From NCBI RefSeq assembly GCF_023805255.1, contig NZ_JAMSCK010000004.1:62001-126000 (forward strand): a stretch of 64,000 bases of DNA, written 5' to 3'. Position 1 is the stretch's first letter. Each line of letters starts with the position of its first letter. This document shows positions 42,089 to 51,752 of this stretch, in pieces. A program made the translations under genes and the position numbers. The notes beneath the pieces are model-generated. The model searched no databases. It saw only the letters and a list, made by a program, of their open reading frames with translations, and was not told the origin of the DNA. This DNA comes from Gramella jeungdoensis. Lineage in GTDB: Bacteria > Bacteroidota > Bacteroidia > Flavobacteriales > Flavobacteriaceae.

Positions 42089-43243
42089 TTAAAACCTGAA
42101 GAGAGCATTCATTTTAGATTCTTTTTCCGGCATGAATTCATGTTCCACGAGATAAACCTTTCCGCCCATCTCGATTGTTTTTTTTGCTGCCAGATTCAGC
42201 AATGAAGTATTATGGTTGTTACGATTTTCATGGAATTTCACCTTCATTTTATCTTCATTATACTCCCCCCATAGCTCGGCCCTGTTCTCGATAAAAAGCG
42301 TATCTACTTTTCCCTGATGGACAGCAGGGATGATGTCGCTTACTGCTGAAGTCGTGTTTTCCGTTTTGCTGAGTTCCCTGTATTTTTCAATCTTTTCATC
42401 ACGGGTTTCATTAAGATAGGGTTCTGCTACTTTTAAAGCTTTTTGATGGATTCCAAGCAAATCTGTATCATTAGGATTTCCATGAACTACTTGATCTATC
42501 AGGTTATTATAGGTATTTGCTTCCTTATAAATAGGAAATAAATAATCCTGACAGAAAACAACCAGTGGTAACTTTTCCTTATTCAGATACTTCTTTAACC
42601 CCTGGTCAACAGCCCTGAAAAATTGTTTTGCTTCTTCTTTTTCGTCTCGCTCACTACCACCATGACCATGGAACTGTGTTTTTTCACCACCCTCAGCCTG
42701 AGTACGGAACTGCAGGGCTTTTTCCTTATAATCATATCCAACTCTTTCTTCAAGTCGGGAAGGGGTTAGATCGTCTATTTTTACCGGTGTGATACTGAAT
42801 CTTGAGGCTTCATAAAAACTAACATCTCCTAACTGTATGGCCAGGATGTTGAATTTTCCATCCCCCGTCATAGCAGGTACGAGAGGTTTGACGTAAAATT
42901 CTTCTGATATATAATGATAGGCTTCAAAATTCACCGGTAAGGTATATTTTTCAAAAAGATCCGGGGAGGCAAAAATCGCCAATCCGTCAGACTGATGTCT
43001 CCAGAAGTCGCGGTCTTCAAGAAGCTTTTCAATGGGGTCTCCGATTTTATTTATAAGAGCATCATCTTTTCCTTCCTCTTTAAGCTCTTTTCGTATCTGC
43101 ACCCATTCGGAGTGTAAGTGCTTTTTATTCTTTTCTTCCAGCACTTCCTTTCCGGCCCTTTGGGTAGGTATGAAAATGGAAACACATACCTCATTTTTAT
43201 GACCGGCAAGCTTTTTAAATTCTTTCTCATTAATCATCGACAT
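42089..43243 (-). CDS. Bacterial archaeo-eukaryotic release-factor-like protein (baeRF family)
   Basis: A 384-residue cytoplasmic protein I place in the baeRF group (perhaps baeRF7): a peptide-chain-release-factor-1-like fold predicted to act on ribosomes or nucleic acids. Visible segments include VCVSIFIPTQRAG near the N-terminus, FWRHQSDGLAIFASPDLFEKY, LAIQLGDVSFYEASRF, and the C-terminal pelota-like region GKVDTLFIENRAELWG and LNLAAKKTIEMGGKVYLVEHEFMP. The histidine-rich insertion FHGHGGSE is typical of the family. It stands alone with its own terminator. Experimental function is unknown for this group. Confidence 0.7.
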   Translation of the reverse strand: MSMINEKEFKKLAGHKNEVCVSIFIPTQRAGKEVLEEKNKKHLHSEWVQIRKELKEEGKDDALINKIGDPIEKLLEDRDFWRHQSDGLAIFASPDLFEKYTLPVNFEAYHYISEEFYVKPLVPAMTGDGKFNILAIQLGDVSFYEASRFSITPVKIDDLTPSRLEERVGYDYKEKALQFRTQAEGGEKTQFHGHGGSERDEKEEAKQFFRAVDQGLKKYLNKEKLPLVVFCQDYLFPIYKEANTYNNLIDQVVHGNPNDTDLLGIHQKALKVAEPYLNETRDEKIEKYRELSKTENTTSAVSDIIPAVHQGKVDTLFIENRAELWGEYNEDKMKVKFHENRNNHNTSLLNLAAKKTIEMGGKVYLVEHEFMPEKESKMNALFRF

Positions 43244-43387
43244 AACTTCAATTTTTAGCGGTTAATTACAAAAGATAAGATACGCTTAAAGCCATAGACA
43301 TCAAAGCTAAGAGCCCGTTCTTAGTGCTAAATCTTTCTTAATTAATCTCAAGAATTTTAAAAGAAATATTAATTCAGAAGTTCCTTT

Positions 43388-44266
43388 TTAAAGCTCGTCA
43401 TCGGGTTCTACATGAATGAGCACATCGGCGATCTGTGGATAGTTCTGAAGTATTTTATCTTTTACCTTGTGCGCGATATCATGTCCTTCCTTTACGCTTA
43501 TTTGAGCGTCCACAGCGATATGAAGATCTACATGGTAAGTCATACCTGTTTTTCTTATATAGCACTTTTCGGTCTCTACAACTCCCGGATGATTATGCGC
43601 GATCTTTCTAATCTGACTTTCGATTTCATCATATCTGTGCTCATCCATCACCTCACCTAATGCCGGGCGAAGAATGAGATAGGCGTTGTAAAGAATAAAT
43701 CCTGAGGCGAAAAGAGCAGCCCAGTCATCAGCATTTTCATAACCTTTTCCCATTACAAGGGCAATGCTTATACCTACGAAAGCCATAAGGGACGTTATTG
43801 CATCACTGCGGTGATGCCAGGCATCAGCTTTTAATACCGAGCTTTCGGTCTGCTTTCCTTTTTTCGAAACTACCCGGTAAAAAGTCTCCTTTATAATGAT
43901 TATGGCGGCCAGTACAAGGAGAGTATACGGCGCTGGCACCTCATGTGGAGTATTGATGTTTTCTATACTTTCGTAAGCAATTATAGTTGCCGAAACTATT
44001 AAAAACCCTACCACGATAAAAGTGAACAGAGGTTCTGCTTTTCCATGACCATAAGGATGATTGTCATCGGCAGGCTTTGAAGCATACCTTAAACCAATAA
44101 GTACGAGAATAGAGGAAAACACATCGGTGGTAGATTCTATAGCATCTGCAATAAGAGCATAGGAATTCCCGAAAACACCTGTAATGAATTTTGCTATTGC
44201 AAGTAAAGCATTACCTGCAATACTTAAATAAGATGCTTTGATAGCTTCCCGGGCTCCCGGCTGCAT
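43388..44266 (-). CDS. Cation diffusion facilitator (CDF) family transporter
   Basis: A 292-residue inner-membrane proton/divalent-metal antiporter. Helix 2 carries the ADAIESTTDVFSS metal site and helix 5 the LKADAWHHRSDAITS site, the HxxxD-type pair of CDF proteins; the His in the latter favours zinc over manganese. The C-terminal cytoplasmic metallochaperone-like domain (about 205-292) has GMTYHVDLHIAVDAQISV and ADVLIHVEP. It is last of a run of five same-strand genes, 39 bases after the TauE/SafE gene. Confidence 0.93.
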   Translation of the reverse strand: MQPGAREAIKASYLSIAGNALLAIAKFITGVFGNSYALIADAIESTTDVFSSILVLIGLRYASKPADDNHPYGHGKAEPLFTFIVVGFLIVSATIIAYESIENINTPHEVPAPYTLLVLAAIIIIKETFYRVVSKKGKQTESSVLKADAWHHRSDAITSLMAFVGISIALVMGKGYENADDWAALFASGFILYNAYLILRPALGEVMDEHRYDEIESQIRKIAHNHPGVVETEKCYIRKTGMTYHVDLHIAVDAQISVKEGHDIAHKVKDKILQNYPQIADVLIHVEPDDEL

Positions 44267-44305
44267 AGAATTACTTTTTTAGGTTTGCTAAATTAGGATA
44301 ATTTA

Positions 44306-45061
44306 TTACTTCAGTTGATTATAAATAAGCAAAATTCCGCTGATAACCATCAGTGTAATCAGGAGTTTCCTGAAGGTACTGCTCTTCATTTTTGAAAGGA
44401 ATTTTTTACCGATAATATTCCCAACTACAGCCCCCAGGCCTAGTGCAATCCCGTAAATCCACAATTCAGCATATAATAGGCCAAAGAACGTATAACTTCC
44501 AATTTGTGAGATTCCCAGGAAGAATGAGTTGACCGTTTTGGTGGCGATAAGCTCTTCCTTGTCAAGTCCCAGATTAAGATAAAAAGGATTCAGAACCGGC
44601 CCCAATGCCCCGATGATTGTACCTATTAGAGATACCATAAATCCAAGTGGAATGAAATACCAGAGTTTTACAGGAAAAGAACGTTCTTTCTTTCCGAATC
44701 TATATTGAAAAACAGTGCTTATAAGAAAAAGTCCCACGAGAATTTGTAACCAGGAAGCTTCCACTTTTGAAAAAAACCAGCCTGCAACCCAGGCACCAAT
44801 CATGGCCGCCGGGACATAATACCAGAAGACCTTCCAGTTGATATGTTTCCAGAATAATATGAGTCTGGCAGGCCGCCCAATAAAAGTACCAAGGTTAAGC
44901 ACCGGAGCAGTTTTAGTGGTGCCTATCAGAAAGTTTAGAGTGGGAACCAGGATCAGTGCCCCACCACCACCGGAAATTGTAGATATTATAAACGCAACAA
45001 TTCCAGCCATAAAAAGTAAAAGGAGAAAAAGAAGATCTATATCCTGAAGAATTTCCACCAC
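44306..45061 (-). CDS. TauE/SafE-family permease
   Basis: A 251-residue inner-membrane protein with about eight helices. The N-terminal half has FIISTISGGGGALILVPTL and LGTFIGRPARLILFWKHINW, and the C-terminal half repeats the pattern (GLDKEELIATKTVNSFFLG), as in the sulfite/organosulfonate exporter family. The start codon is GTG at 45061, 10 bases after the DUF1853 gene stop; no in-frame ATG lies before the first helix. The substrate is unknown. Confidence 0.88.
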   Translation of the reverse strand: MVEILQDIDLLFLLLLFMAGIVAFIISTISGGGGALILVPTLNFLIGTTKTAPVLNLGTFIGRPARLILFWKHINWKVFWYYVPAAMIGAWVAGWFFSKVEASWLQILVGLFLISTVFQYRFGKKERSFPVKLWYFIPLGFMVSLIGTIIGALGPVLNPFYLNLGLDKEELIATKTVNSFFLGISQIGSYTFFGLLYAELWIYGIALGLGAVVGNIIGKKFLSKMKSSTFRKLLITLMVISGILLIYNQLK

Positions 45062-45071
45062 TCAAATTTAA

Positions 45072-45896
45072 TTACCACCAAACTACAAAAAAGCTTTTAT
45101 AACCCGTTTTTGTCTTCATCCAGATAAGAGGGGATTTCTGTTTTTCGAAGAAGGCCTCAATTGTTTTAATAATTTCAGAATGACTAAACCATTCCTTGTT
45201 AGATTCAGGAACAGCGCTCCAGAATCTTTTGGGCGGACTAAAAAACAGGTTCTCCTCCCATTCAAAATTCAAAAACTCTGAAAACCTATACCATTCGCCT
45301 TCATGGCACTCGGGGTTTATTTCAGAAGCTTTAGTAAGCTGAAGTTCGTTAGGTGTGAATAACTTTGCCTTGAAACATAGTTGTTGTTCTATTCCTTCTG
45401 GTTTTATACCTAATTCTTTAAGATATATGCCGGTCTCAGGTTTATATAAAATAGGGAACTGCCTGGTATTTAATTTATCCAGCTTTTGAGAAAAACTATC
45501 CCTTCGGTTAGGACCTATCCACCTGTTGATCCCTGGCGAGAGTTGTTCATCATAGATATAAAGCTTGTAAACCAGCTCTACATGTAAAGGCTTAATTTTT
45601 AGCTCATCATATACAAGAAAATCTAGTTCACCCAGAGTCTGTTTATTATGAACGATCTGAATATTCGAATCTATGAGCCGGTACCTTTCCGAATGCTTAA
45701 TGGCAAGCTTGAAAAAACTTTCCATCCTCTTTCCCAGTACAGAGTTACGTGGATGTTCAATTTTCTCAAGGTCATTTTGAAGCCTTTCGGTGACCTGAAC
45801 ATCTGGAAAATCAAAGGAGGGGAAATCAGTGATCCTGTCTTTAGGCAAAATAGAGGGCGTGGAGCAGAATCCGGTAAACTGAGCTTTGAGGTGCAT
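45072..45896 (-). CDS. DUF1853-family protein
   Basis: A 274-residue soluble protein matching DUF1853, whose fold resembles restriction-endonuclease-like enzymes. The conserved NIQIVHNKQTLGELDFLVYDELKIKPLHVELVYKLYIYD holds the Glu-Asp and Glu residues expected at the catalytic site, and WIGPNRRDSFSQKLDKL follows. The biological role is not established. Its ATG overlaps the stop of the upstream GyrI-like gene by one base (TGATG), so the two are translationally coupled. Confidence 0.82.
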   Translation of the reverse strand: MHLKAQFTGFCSTPSILPKDRITDFPSFDFPDVQVTERLQNDLEKIEHPRNSVLGKRMESFFKLAIKHSERYRLIDSNIQIVHNKQTLGELDFLVYDELKIKPLHVELVYKLYIYDEQLSPGINRWIGPNRRDSFSQKLDKLNTRQFPILYKPETGIYLKELGIKPEGIEQQLCFKAKLFTPNELQLTKASEINPECHEGEWYRFSEFLNFEWEENLFFSPPKRFWSAVPESNKEWFSHSEIIKTIEAFFEKQKSPLIWMKTKTGYKSFFVVWW

Positions 45897-46387
45897 CAGT
45901 TTTTACTTTTTATCGGGATCCAGATCTTTTCTTTTGAATCAGGGTCTTCCGGACCTTTATATTCTTCGCCGAGGACCTCAAAATGTGGTCGATTGTCTAA
46001 ATTATAATCAGAAGCTGGTAGCCAATCCTGAAATATGAATTTTGAAGTTTCTGCAAACTCCTTGGCCGTACCATGATGTACAAAAACAGCGTAAAGTCCG
46101 GCAGGAATTTCCAGAGCCTGCAATCCTTTTGGAATGAAACTATGATCCTGGGTTTCCATCGCAGCCCATTTTTCGAAAACCGACTGAGAATCGAACTCCT
46201 CATTTATAAATTTTTCACCATAGATCTGGACCGAGAAAAGATCATCGTTCTTATTATTTTTAATGGCATCACGGGATTGCATGAATCTTTTCCAGAGGAG
46301 ACTGGTCTTATCATTGGCAAGACTGGTAGAGACTTTTATCCCTACCAGTTTCTTTTCTTCTATTTCTATAATTTCAGGTTCCTGCAT
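45896..46387 (-). CDS. GyrI-like/AraC effector-binding-domain protein
   Basis: A 163-residue stand-alone effector-binding domain (SHS2-like fold), of the type found at the C-terminus of Rob/BmrR-like regulators and in GyrI (SbmC). It begins EIIEIEEKKLVGIKVSTS and contains GLQALEIPAGLYAVFVHHG (a central strand with the ligand-pocket region) and PHFEVLGEEYKGPEDPDSKEKIWIPIK at the C-terminus, with the conserved acidic residue. No DNA-binding domain is present. Its ATG directly follows the stop of the S9 peptidase gene. The ligand is unknown. Confidence 0.85.
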   Translation of the reverse strand: MQEPEIIEIEEKKLVGIKVSTSLANDKTSLLWKRFMQSRDAIKNNKNDDLFSVQIYGEKFINEEFDSQSVFEKWAAMETQDHSFIPKGLQALEIPAGLYAVFVHHGTAKEFAETSKFIFQDWLPASDYNLDNRPHFEVLGEEYKGPEDPDSKEKIWIPIKSKN

Positions 46388-48571
46388 TCAGTCTTTTTTG
46401 TAAGGTTCTATTTCAAAATTTTCTGGTGGGGTGGCCCCCATAAGATGTTCTACAAAATAATCCCAACGGCGTCTCATCATATAATAATAGTCTTTTCCAT
46501 AGCCATGTCTGGCATGAGGAAAAATGATAAGATCAAAATCCTTATTGGCTTCAATAAGAGCATCTACAACAAGATAGGTGTTATATGGAGGAACATTGTC
46601 ATCCATCGCCCCATGGGCCAGTAGAAGCTTTCCTTGCAGGTTCTCCGCAAGGTTCTGATTGGCCTGCTTTTCATAATTTGAAACCCCATCAGCGTCCTTT
46701 GTAAGAAGACCAATATATCTTTCTCCCCAGTCATCTTCATAGTTCCTGTTATCATGGTTTCCAGATTCTGAAATTCCCACCTTATAGAACTCAGGATATT
46801 TGAACATTGCAGCGGCAGTGGCAAATCCTCCTCCTGAATGTCCCCATATGCCTACATGATCAAGATCCATATACGGATATTTTTCGGCCAGTTGCTTAAT
46901 CCCGGAGATCTGATCTTCCAGGGTATTATCGGCCATGTTGCCGTAGCAGGCATCGTGAAAAGATTTAGACCGGTCCGGATTACAGGTCCCGTCTATAACC
47001 ACGACAACAAAGCCTAATTCGGCCAGAGCCTGGTGATCTCTTCTGGATGGATAGAAGGAACGGCTGCCAACACCACCTCCCTGCGGACCGGGATAGACAT
47101 AATTGACTACTGGATATTTCTTATTTTCATCCAGATGGGTAGGAGTGAACAGGAGTCCGTAAAGATCCCATTTTCCATCTCTTGATTTCACACTAATTGG
47201 CTTTGGGGCTTTCCAACCAGCTTCTTTCAGTCTGGAAATATCTGCTTTTTCAAGTGTGGTGACCAGTTTTCCTTCTATTGTTCTTAACTGGGCCACATTG
47301 GGAACATCGGGTTGTGAATAATTGTCTACAAAATACTGACCATCTGGAGATATCGATATTTTATGATTCCCGTTTTCGGGAGTTAGTAATTTTAAATTCT
47401 TTCCATCAAAATCCACGCTGTAAAAATGGTTGAAATAAGGATCGCGACCTTCTTCCCGTCCATTAGCCAGAAAATATAACTTGCGTTTGTCTTCATCTAC
47501 TCTCAGTAATTCAGTAACAACAAAATCTCCTTTGGTGATCTGATTCTTTAATTTTCCTGTTTCTGAATCATAAAGATATAGATGACCCCAGTCGTCCCTT
47601 TCAGAATACCAGATGATCTCCTCAGATTCAGGAAGGTAACGCCAGTTGATGGAACCCTGACCTGATTCATACTGGGTTTCTACTTTTTCTTCAAATATAT
47701 CCCTTACTTCACCGGTTTCGGCATCAGCAATTCTCATTTTAGCCGATTTATGGTCGCGGGAAGTAGAAACGAAAGCAAGTTTTGTAGCATCTTCGTTCCA
47801 CTGATTATCATCAAATGCTCCCGAACATGAAATATCATCGCATAAAGTTCCGCGCCTCGGATCTGCAGGCATATCAAGTCTTATCACTTTTGGATCATCA
47901 ACTTCAATGATCACACGGTGAATTTTGATTATTTCCTCGTCGGTAGGAAGGGGGTATTTCCATTCCTGCAGTTCTGGCGCCCCAACTTTTGTGGAGGCGA
48001 GGTACATATCGCTTACATGTCGCTGGTCTTGCTGATAGGTAGCGATCTTTTCAGAATCTGGCGACCATAGAATAATAGCTTTATCGCTTTTGCGCCAACC
48101 GGCATTATCGGTAGCATAACCAAAATTCTTTTCTCCATCGGTGGTAAGTTGGGTCTCTTCACCGGTTTCAAGGTTTCGCATCCAGAGATTCCAGTCTTTT
48201 ATAAATGCTACTTTCTTCCCATCTGGCGAAAGGATCTCATTACGGGTGTAGTTCTTTTCTCCATCATTCTCATGAGCTTCTATCCCAGATAATAGTTCCT
48301 TTTCGCTGGAAGCCTTTTGTTTTCTACCATTTTTGGGATTAACCAGAATAAATTCTTCACCATTTTCGGTAGAGACATCATACCAGAAACTACCATTCTC
48401 TAACCATTGTGCGCTCACATAACTTCGGTCTACAAGAGAAGAAGTATTAAAACTCAGGAATTTTGTGGCGTGTTCATAATCCTTTGCAGTTACCGAATCT
48501 CTATCGGTTTGGGGATAAACGGCAACAGCCATTAACAGGGAAATAAAAAAGAATTGAAGTGATTTTTTCAT
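46388..48571 (-). CDS. S9-family prolyl peptidase (dipeptidyl peptidase IV-like)
   Basis: Exported serine peptidase, 727 residues from the ATG at 48571, which yields a signal peptide (MKKSLQFFFISLLMAVAVYP); a start 24 codons upstream is less likely. An N-terminal beta-propeller of DPP IV type (about 40-480) precedes the alpha/beta-hydrolase domain. The catalytic triad by count is Ser579 (GIWGHSGGGFATA), Asp657 (LLAHGAMDDNVPP) and His689 (FPHARHGYGK). It probably cleaves X-Pro dipeptides in the periplasm. It leads a run of five same-strand genes, the first three of which abut or overlap. Confidence 0.92.
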   Translation of the reverse strand: MKKSLQFFFISLLMAVAVYPQTDRDSVTAKDYEHATKFLSFNTSSLVDRSYVSAQWLENGSFWYDVSTENGEEFILVNPKNGRKQKASSEKELLSGIEAHENDGEKNYTRNEILSPDGKKVAFIKDWNLWMRNLETGEETQLTTDGEKNFGYATDNAGWRKSDKAIILWSPDSEKIATYQQDQRHVSDMYLASTKVGAPELQEWKYPLPTDEEIIKIHRVIIEVDDPKVIRLDMPADPRRGTLCDDISCSGAFDDNQWNEDATKLAFVSTSRDHKSAKMRIADAETGEVRDIFEEKVETQYESGQGSINWRYLPESEEIIWYSERDDWGHLYLYDSETGKLKNQITKGDFVVTELLRVDEDKRKLYFLANGREEGRDPYFNHFYSVDFDGKNLKLLTPENGNHKISISPDGQYFVDNYSQPDVPNVAQLRTIEGKLVTTLEKADISRLKEAGWKAPKPISVKSRDGKWDLYGLLFTPTHLDENKKYPVVNYVYPGPQGGGVGSRSFYPSRRDHQALAELGFVVVVIDGTCNPDRSKSFHDACYGNMADNTLEDQISGIKQLAEKYPYMDLDHVGIWGHSGGGFATAAAMFKYPEFYKVGISESGNHDNRNYEDDWGERYIGLLTKDADGVSNYEKQANQNLAENLQGKLLLAHGAMDDNVPPYNTYLVVDALIEANKDFDLIIFPHARHGYGKDYYYMMRRRWDYFVEHLMGATPPENFEIEPYKKD

Positions 48572-48615
48572 GGGGCTTATTTTCCGAATTTTATGATGTA
48601 GCAAGATAAAAAATA

Positions 48616-48640
48616 AACAGGGCTTAAAGAAAGCCCCGTT
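48616..48640 (-). terminator. Terminator of the MuiA-type gene
   Basis: Read on the minus strand AACGGGGCTT and AAGCCCTGTT pair with one mismatch, and a run of T follows. It separates the MuiA-like gene (upstream) from the S9 peptidase gene. Confidence 0.8.
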
Positions 48641-48662
48641 CAATGAAATTTAATGAGAGTTT

Positions 48663-50531
48663 CTACTCTAGAAGAACCTTTTCATGTTTTGGATATTTAA
48701 CCTCATATTTCAGGATTAGTTCCTTCTGTTCTTCAGGTTTTAAATTAAGTGTCCAGGTAATTTCCCCTGTTTTCTCGTTAAGTTTCCCGTTGGTTAATTC
48801 TACTTCGTCTACATCTATTTCATTGATGGCTGGTACCGGGATTTGATCGAACAAAGTAAGTTGGATAGGCTGGGATTTCTTATTCCGGGCTAGGATCCTG
48901 AATTCCCTGGTTTCAATTTTATTACTGCCAATCGTTCTTCTTTTAGAGAACTCGTCTATTTTTTCTCTTCCTATAACAATATTCCTGTCCTTTCCCAGGG
49001 AAATGCTTAAGGTATCGCTTAGAGATTTGGCATCCAGGACACTTCTGCCCACGAAGGCATCTTCAAAGAAAAGATTTGCTTCTCCTTCAAGTAAATTATA
49101 TTTATCCCAGTCAGTTATTTTAGCAAGAATATAAGCGCTATTGTCAAGTTTTGGTACTGAATAATATTCGTAGTGTGTTTCTATTTCATACTCAGTGAGA
49201 TCTACAGCTAGTTTTTCACCCGTTGATGGTATGGAATAAGGCTTATCCACTTTAAATTCAACAGTGGTCTGGTTTTCAATGGCAGTTGTCTCAATTCTAC
49301 GTGCTGTATTCGCTGAAGATGTACCTCTAATTTGGATACCTTTTGCTTTTCCCTGCAGCTCTCCACCATAAGCAGTAACCACAACTTCTTCCAGTAATGC
49401 CTGATCTGTTTCAAGTTTTACATCCATCCGGTTCTGGCTAATGGGTAACTCCCTTATTTTATAACCAACATAGGAATAAACCAGATATTTTGCATTGTTG
49501 GGCAGGGTTAATTCATAATTACCATCAAAATCTGTTTGGGTGCCCACTGTACTTCCTTTTACGATTACATTTACACCGGGGAGAGGTAAACCATCTTCAT
49601 CCAAAACCTTTCCCTTAACGTTCGCTACATTTGGATTTATCCTGTCATATACCGATTTAAATATCGTATTTCGAGCGTAATTCAAATACCAGGTTTCCAG
49701 TTCTGGTGCCACTCCACTTTCATTGGGGTTTCCATTTGACAGCTTAAGATTTACATTTTCCCAATCGACCCCTGTATTCTGATAAACGTCTGCTTTGTAG
49801 TTCAGGGTGAGCGGTGATTCTATATCTTTTACGCGAAGGTCATAATTTGGGTACCAACCAGCATTTTCAACTAAATATGTGATCCTGAAATCGGCACTGG
49901 TTGAAATATCAGATTCTACCCTGATCTCTATCTTGCCTGAAGGAAGATCTTCCTGAAGGTTTATATCGGCAATCTGTCTGCTTATTTTGGTTTTTTGTTC
50001 ATTAAGATTCTCTATTAACTGCTGTGTTATTATACCTTCTTTTTTAATTTGAGATAATTCCCGATCGTAAAATTCTATTGCCTGTTTAAGTTGAGTGAGA
50101 CTCGCACCACTTGTTTCACCATTAAGATCCTTATTCTTATCAAGAAGACTTTCTTTTTCAGCAAGCACCTGAAGTCGTGACTCCTGTAAGGCTATTTGTG
50201 ATTCAATGTTTTCTATCCTTTCCTGAAGGCTATCAATTTCATTGCTTTTTTCTCTCTCATTCAGGTAATCCAGCTTATGTTTTACAGAAATCACAGTAAA
50301 ATCACCTTCAGCCTTCACCTGAACGCTCTTGTCGTCCATAAAAGGAGAAAGGTTTTCAAGAATAATTTTTGTTTCTCCGGAAGATATTCTGGTTTCACCC
50401 TTTCTGGTTACCTGGGCACCTTGAAGAAAAACAGTAACATCAGTGATTTTTGTATTTAAATTTTTTTCCGGGTAGGTCTGAGAGAAGACCTGCGTACTTA
50501 TCATGAGTACACAGAGGAGGTATTTTTTCAT
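48663..50531 (-). CDS. MuiA-type protein (DUF4140/DUF4139) with inserted carboxypeptidase-regulatory-like domain
   Basis: An exported 622-residue protein: signal peptide (MKKYLLCVLMISTQVFSQ), DUF4140 (about 28-80: ITDVTVFLQGAQVTRKG), coiled coil (about 90-195), then DUF4139, starting IEIRVESDISTSADFRITYLV. At about 303-390 the DUF4139 is interrupted by a carboxypeptidase-regulatory-like beta domain (NVKGKVLDEDGLPLPGVNV to VYSYVGYKIRELPI) ending LEEVVVTAYGG, the motif that begins the plug of TonB-dependent SusC-like receptors. The DUF4139 continues and ends LKPEEQKELILKYEVKYP. The family is named for a mucoidy-inhibitor gene; the true function is unknown. Confidence 0.85.
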   Translation of the reverse strand: MKKYLLCVLMISTQVFSQTYPEKNLNTKITDVTVFLQGAQVTRKGETRISSGETKIILENLSPFMDDKSVQVKAEGDFTVISVKHKLDYLNEREKSNEIDSLQERIENIESQIALQESRLQVLAEKESLLDKNKDLNGETSGASLTQLKQAIEFYDRELSQIKKEGIITQQLIENLNEQKTKISRQIADINLQEDLPSGKIEIRVESDISTSADFRITYLVENAGWYPNYDLRVKDIESPLTLNYKADVYQNTGVDWENVNLKLSNGNPNESGVAPELETWYLNYARNTIFKSVYDRINPNVANVKGKVLDEDGLPLPGVNVIVKGSTVGTQTDFDGNYELTLPNNAKYLVYSYVGYKIRELPISQNRMDVKLETDQALLEEVVVTAYGGELQGKAKGIQIRGTSSANTARRIETTAIENQTTVEFKVDKPYSIPSTGEKLAVDLTEYEIETHYEYYSVPKLDNSAYILAKITDWDKYNLLEGEANLFFEDAFVGRSVLDAKSLSDTLSISLGKDRNIVIGREKIDEFSKRRTIGSNKIETREFRILARNKKSQPIQLTLFDQIPVPAINEIDVDEVELTNGKLNEKTGEITWTLNLKPEEQKELILKYEVKYPKHEKVLLE

Positions 50532-50637
50532 AGAGGGGACAGGTTAATTGGTTTAGATTTGAATTATAAATATTTAATTCCAAGCCTGAAACTTGGTTGC
50601 CTGTAGGGAAGCTAATGCGAAATATAACACAAAAATT

Positions 50638-51711
50638 TTAATCGAGATCGTAGCAATCCATCCAAACTCCTGTATCTCCTTCAAGCCTATCCTTTATTGG
50701 AGAGTCATATGTTATAAGGACCTTATTATCTGATAAAAAGGCCATACCTTCAGCTTTGTCGGCTCCATGTTCTAATTCTGCTCCGCGGACAACATCAAAT
50801 AATCTTTCTGCATCATGGATTACGCTGGCATGCTGATCGGGAAGTCCCCCTTTAATTCTATAAATACTTATAGTTCCATCAAGATCCATGGTAGGTCCGG
50901 CAAGAAGGTACAGGTCTCCATTTTTTGTAATGTTGAGTTCCCGGATTCCCATTCCCCTTAGGTCTATAAAATGTTTTCTGTAAAGCTTTTCCTCGATGGG
51001 CCTCTTAGATAAAAGTAATTCACCATCGAATTCCTTACAGCCAATTTCAAGTATTACCGCAAATCCGTTCAACACAGGTCCTCTTAAGCCTATAAAGATC
51101 CTGTCTTTATATACGGCCAGACCTTCGATATCAAAACCATTATCCTTACAGGGGATCATCATGAAACGCTCAAGGTGCTCATCTCGCATCAGCGCATTAT
51201 GAAGTTCGGTGCTTTTCGTGCCACCGCGCAGCATGAGAGGCCTTATCTTTTTACCTTTATATTCAGCTTCATTCAGAAGTTCATAACTGCCATCCTTTTT
51301 GATACATGGGATGCAACCCAGGCTAAACCGATTTTCATCGATGTCTACATCACTAAGATCATCCAGCTGTTCCTCGAGGGAGTCATCAGGATCTGGAGAG
51401 TCCCTTTTTAGGCTCATACTTCCGCAAAACCATAAGAAAGGCTCCTCATAGGCCAGTGCTTCCATATCGGCTTCTCCCTTGCCGCCGGGCAGATCGAAAA
51501 AATCAAAGAGTTCGTAATGTTTGTGATAGCCAAATCCCCGTTCTGTCCTGGTTAAGCGTTCTATTCCCGCATCTTCGTCATAGCTCAGCCACAGATTATC
51601 ATCGGTAGCCAGACTACTGGAAATTTCATTTCTAAGATCCTCAAGGTTGGAATAGTTCTTATCGAATTGTATCAGGCATTTATGGGCAGGTCTTTTCTGA
51701 TTTGGCTTCAT
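50638..51711 (-). CDS. DUF3616-family protein
   Basis: A 357-residue protein from the ATG at 51711 (a longer reading begins with a TTG at 51729). It matches DUF3616: NLWLSYDEDAGIERLTR, EADMEALAYEEPFLWFCGS, FDIEGLAVYKDRIFIGLRGPVLNGFAVIL, and ADKAEGMAFLSDNKVLITYDSP. The repeated xGLAxxxDxLxxGLRGP-type strands suggest a beta-propeller. No signal peptide is visible. Function unknown. Confidence 0.82.
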   Translation of the reverse strand: MKPNQKRPAHKCLIQFDKNYSNLEDLRNEISSSLATDDNLWLSYDEDAGIERLTRTERGFGYHKHYELFDFFDLPGGKGEADMEALAYEEPFLWFCGSMSLKRDSPDPDDSLEEQLDDLSDVDIDENRFSLGCIPCIKKDGSYELLNEAEYKGKKIRPLMLRGGTKSTELHNALMRDEHLERFMMIPCKDNGFDIEGLAVYKDRIFIGLRGPVLNGFAVILEIGCKEFDGELLLSKRPIEEKLYRKHFIDLRGMGIRELNITKNGDLYLLAGPTMDLDGTISIYRIKGGLPDQHASVIHDAERLFDVVRGAELEHGADKAEGMAFLSDNKVLITYDSPIKDRLEGDTGVWMDCYDLD

Positions 51712-51752
51712 TGCAATTTTTGATTTCAATTTAACCAGATTTAATCAATAAT

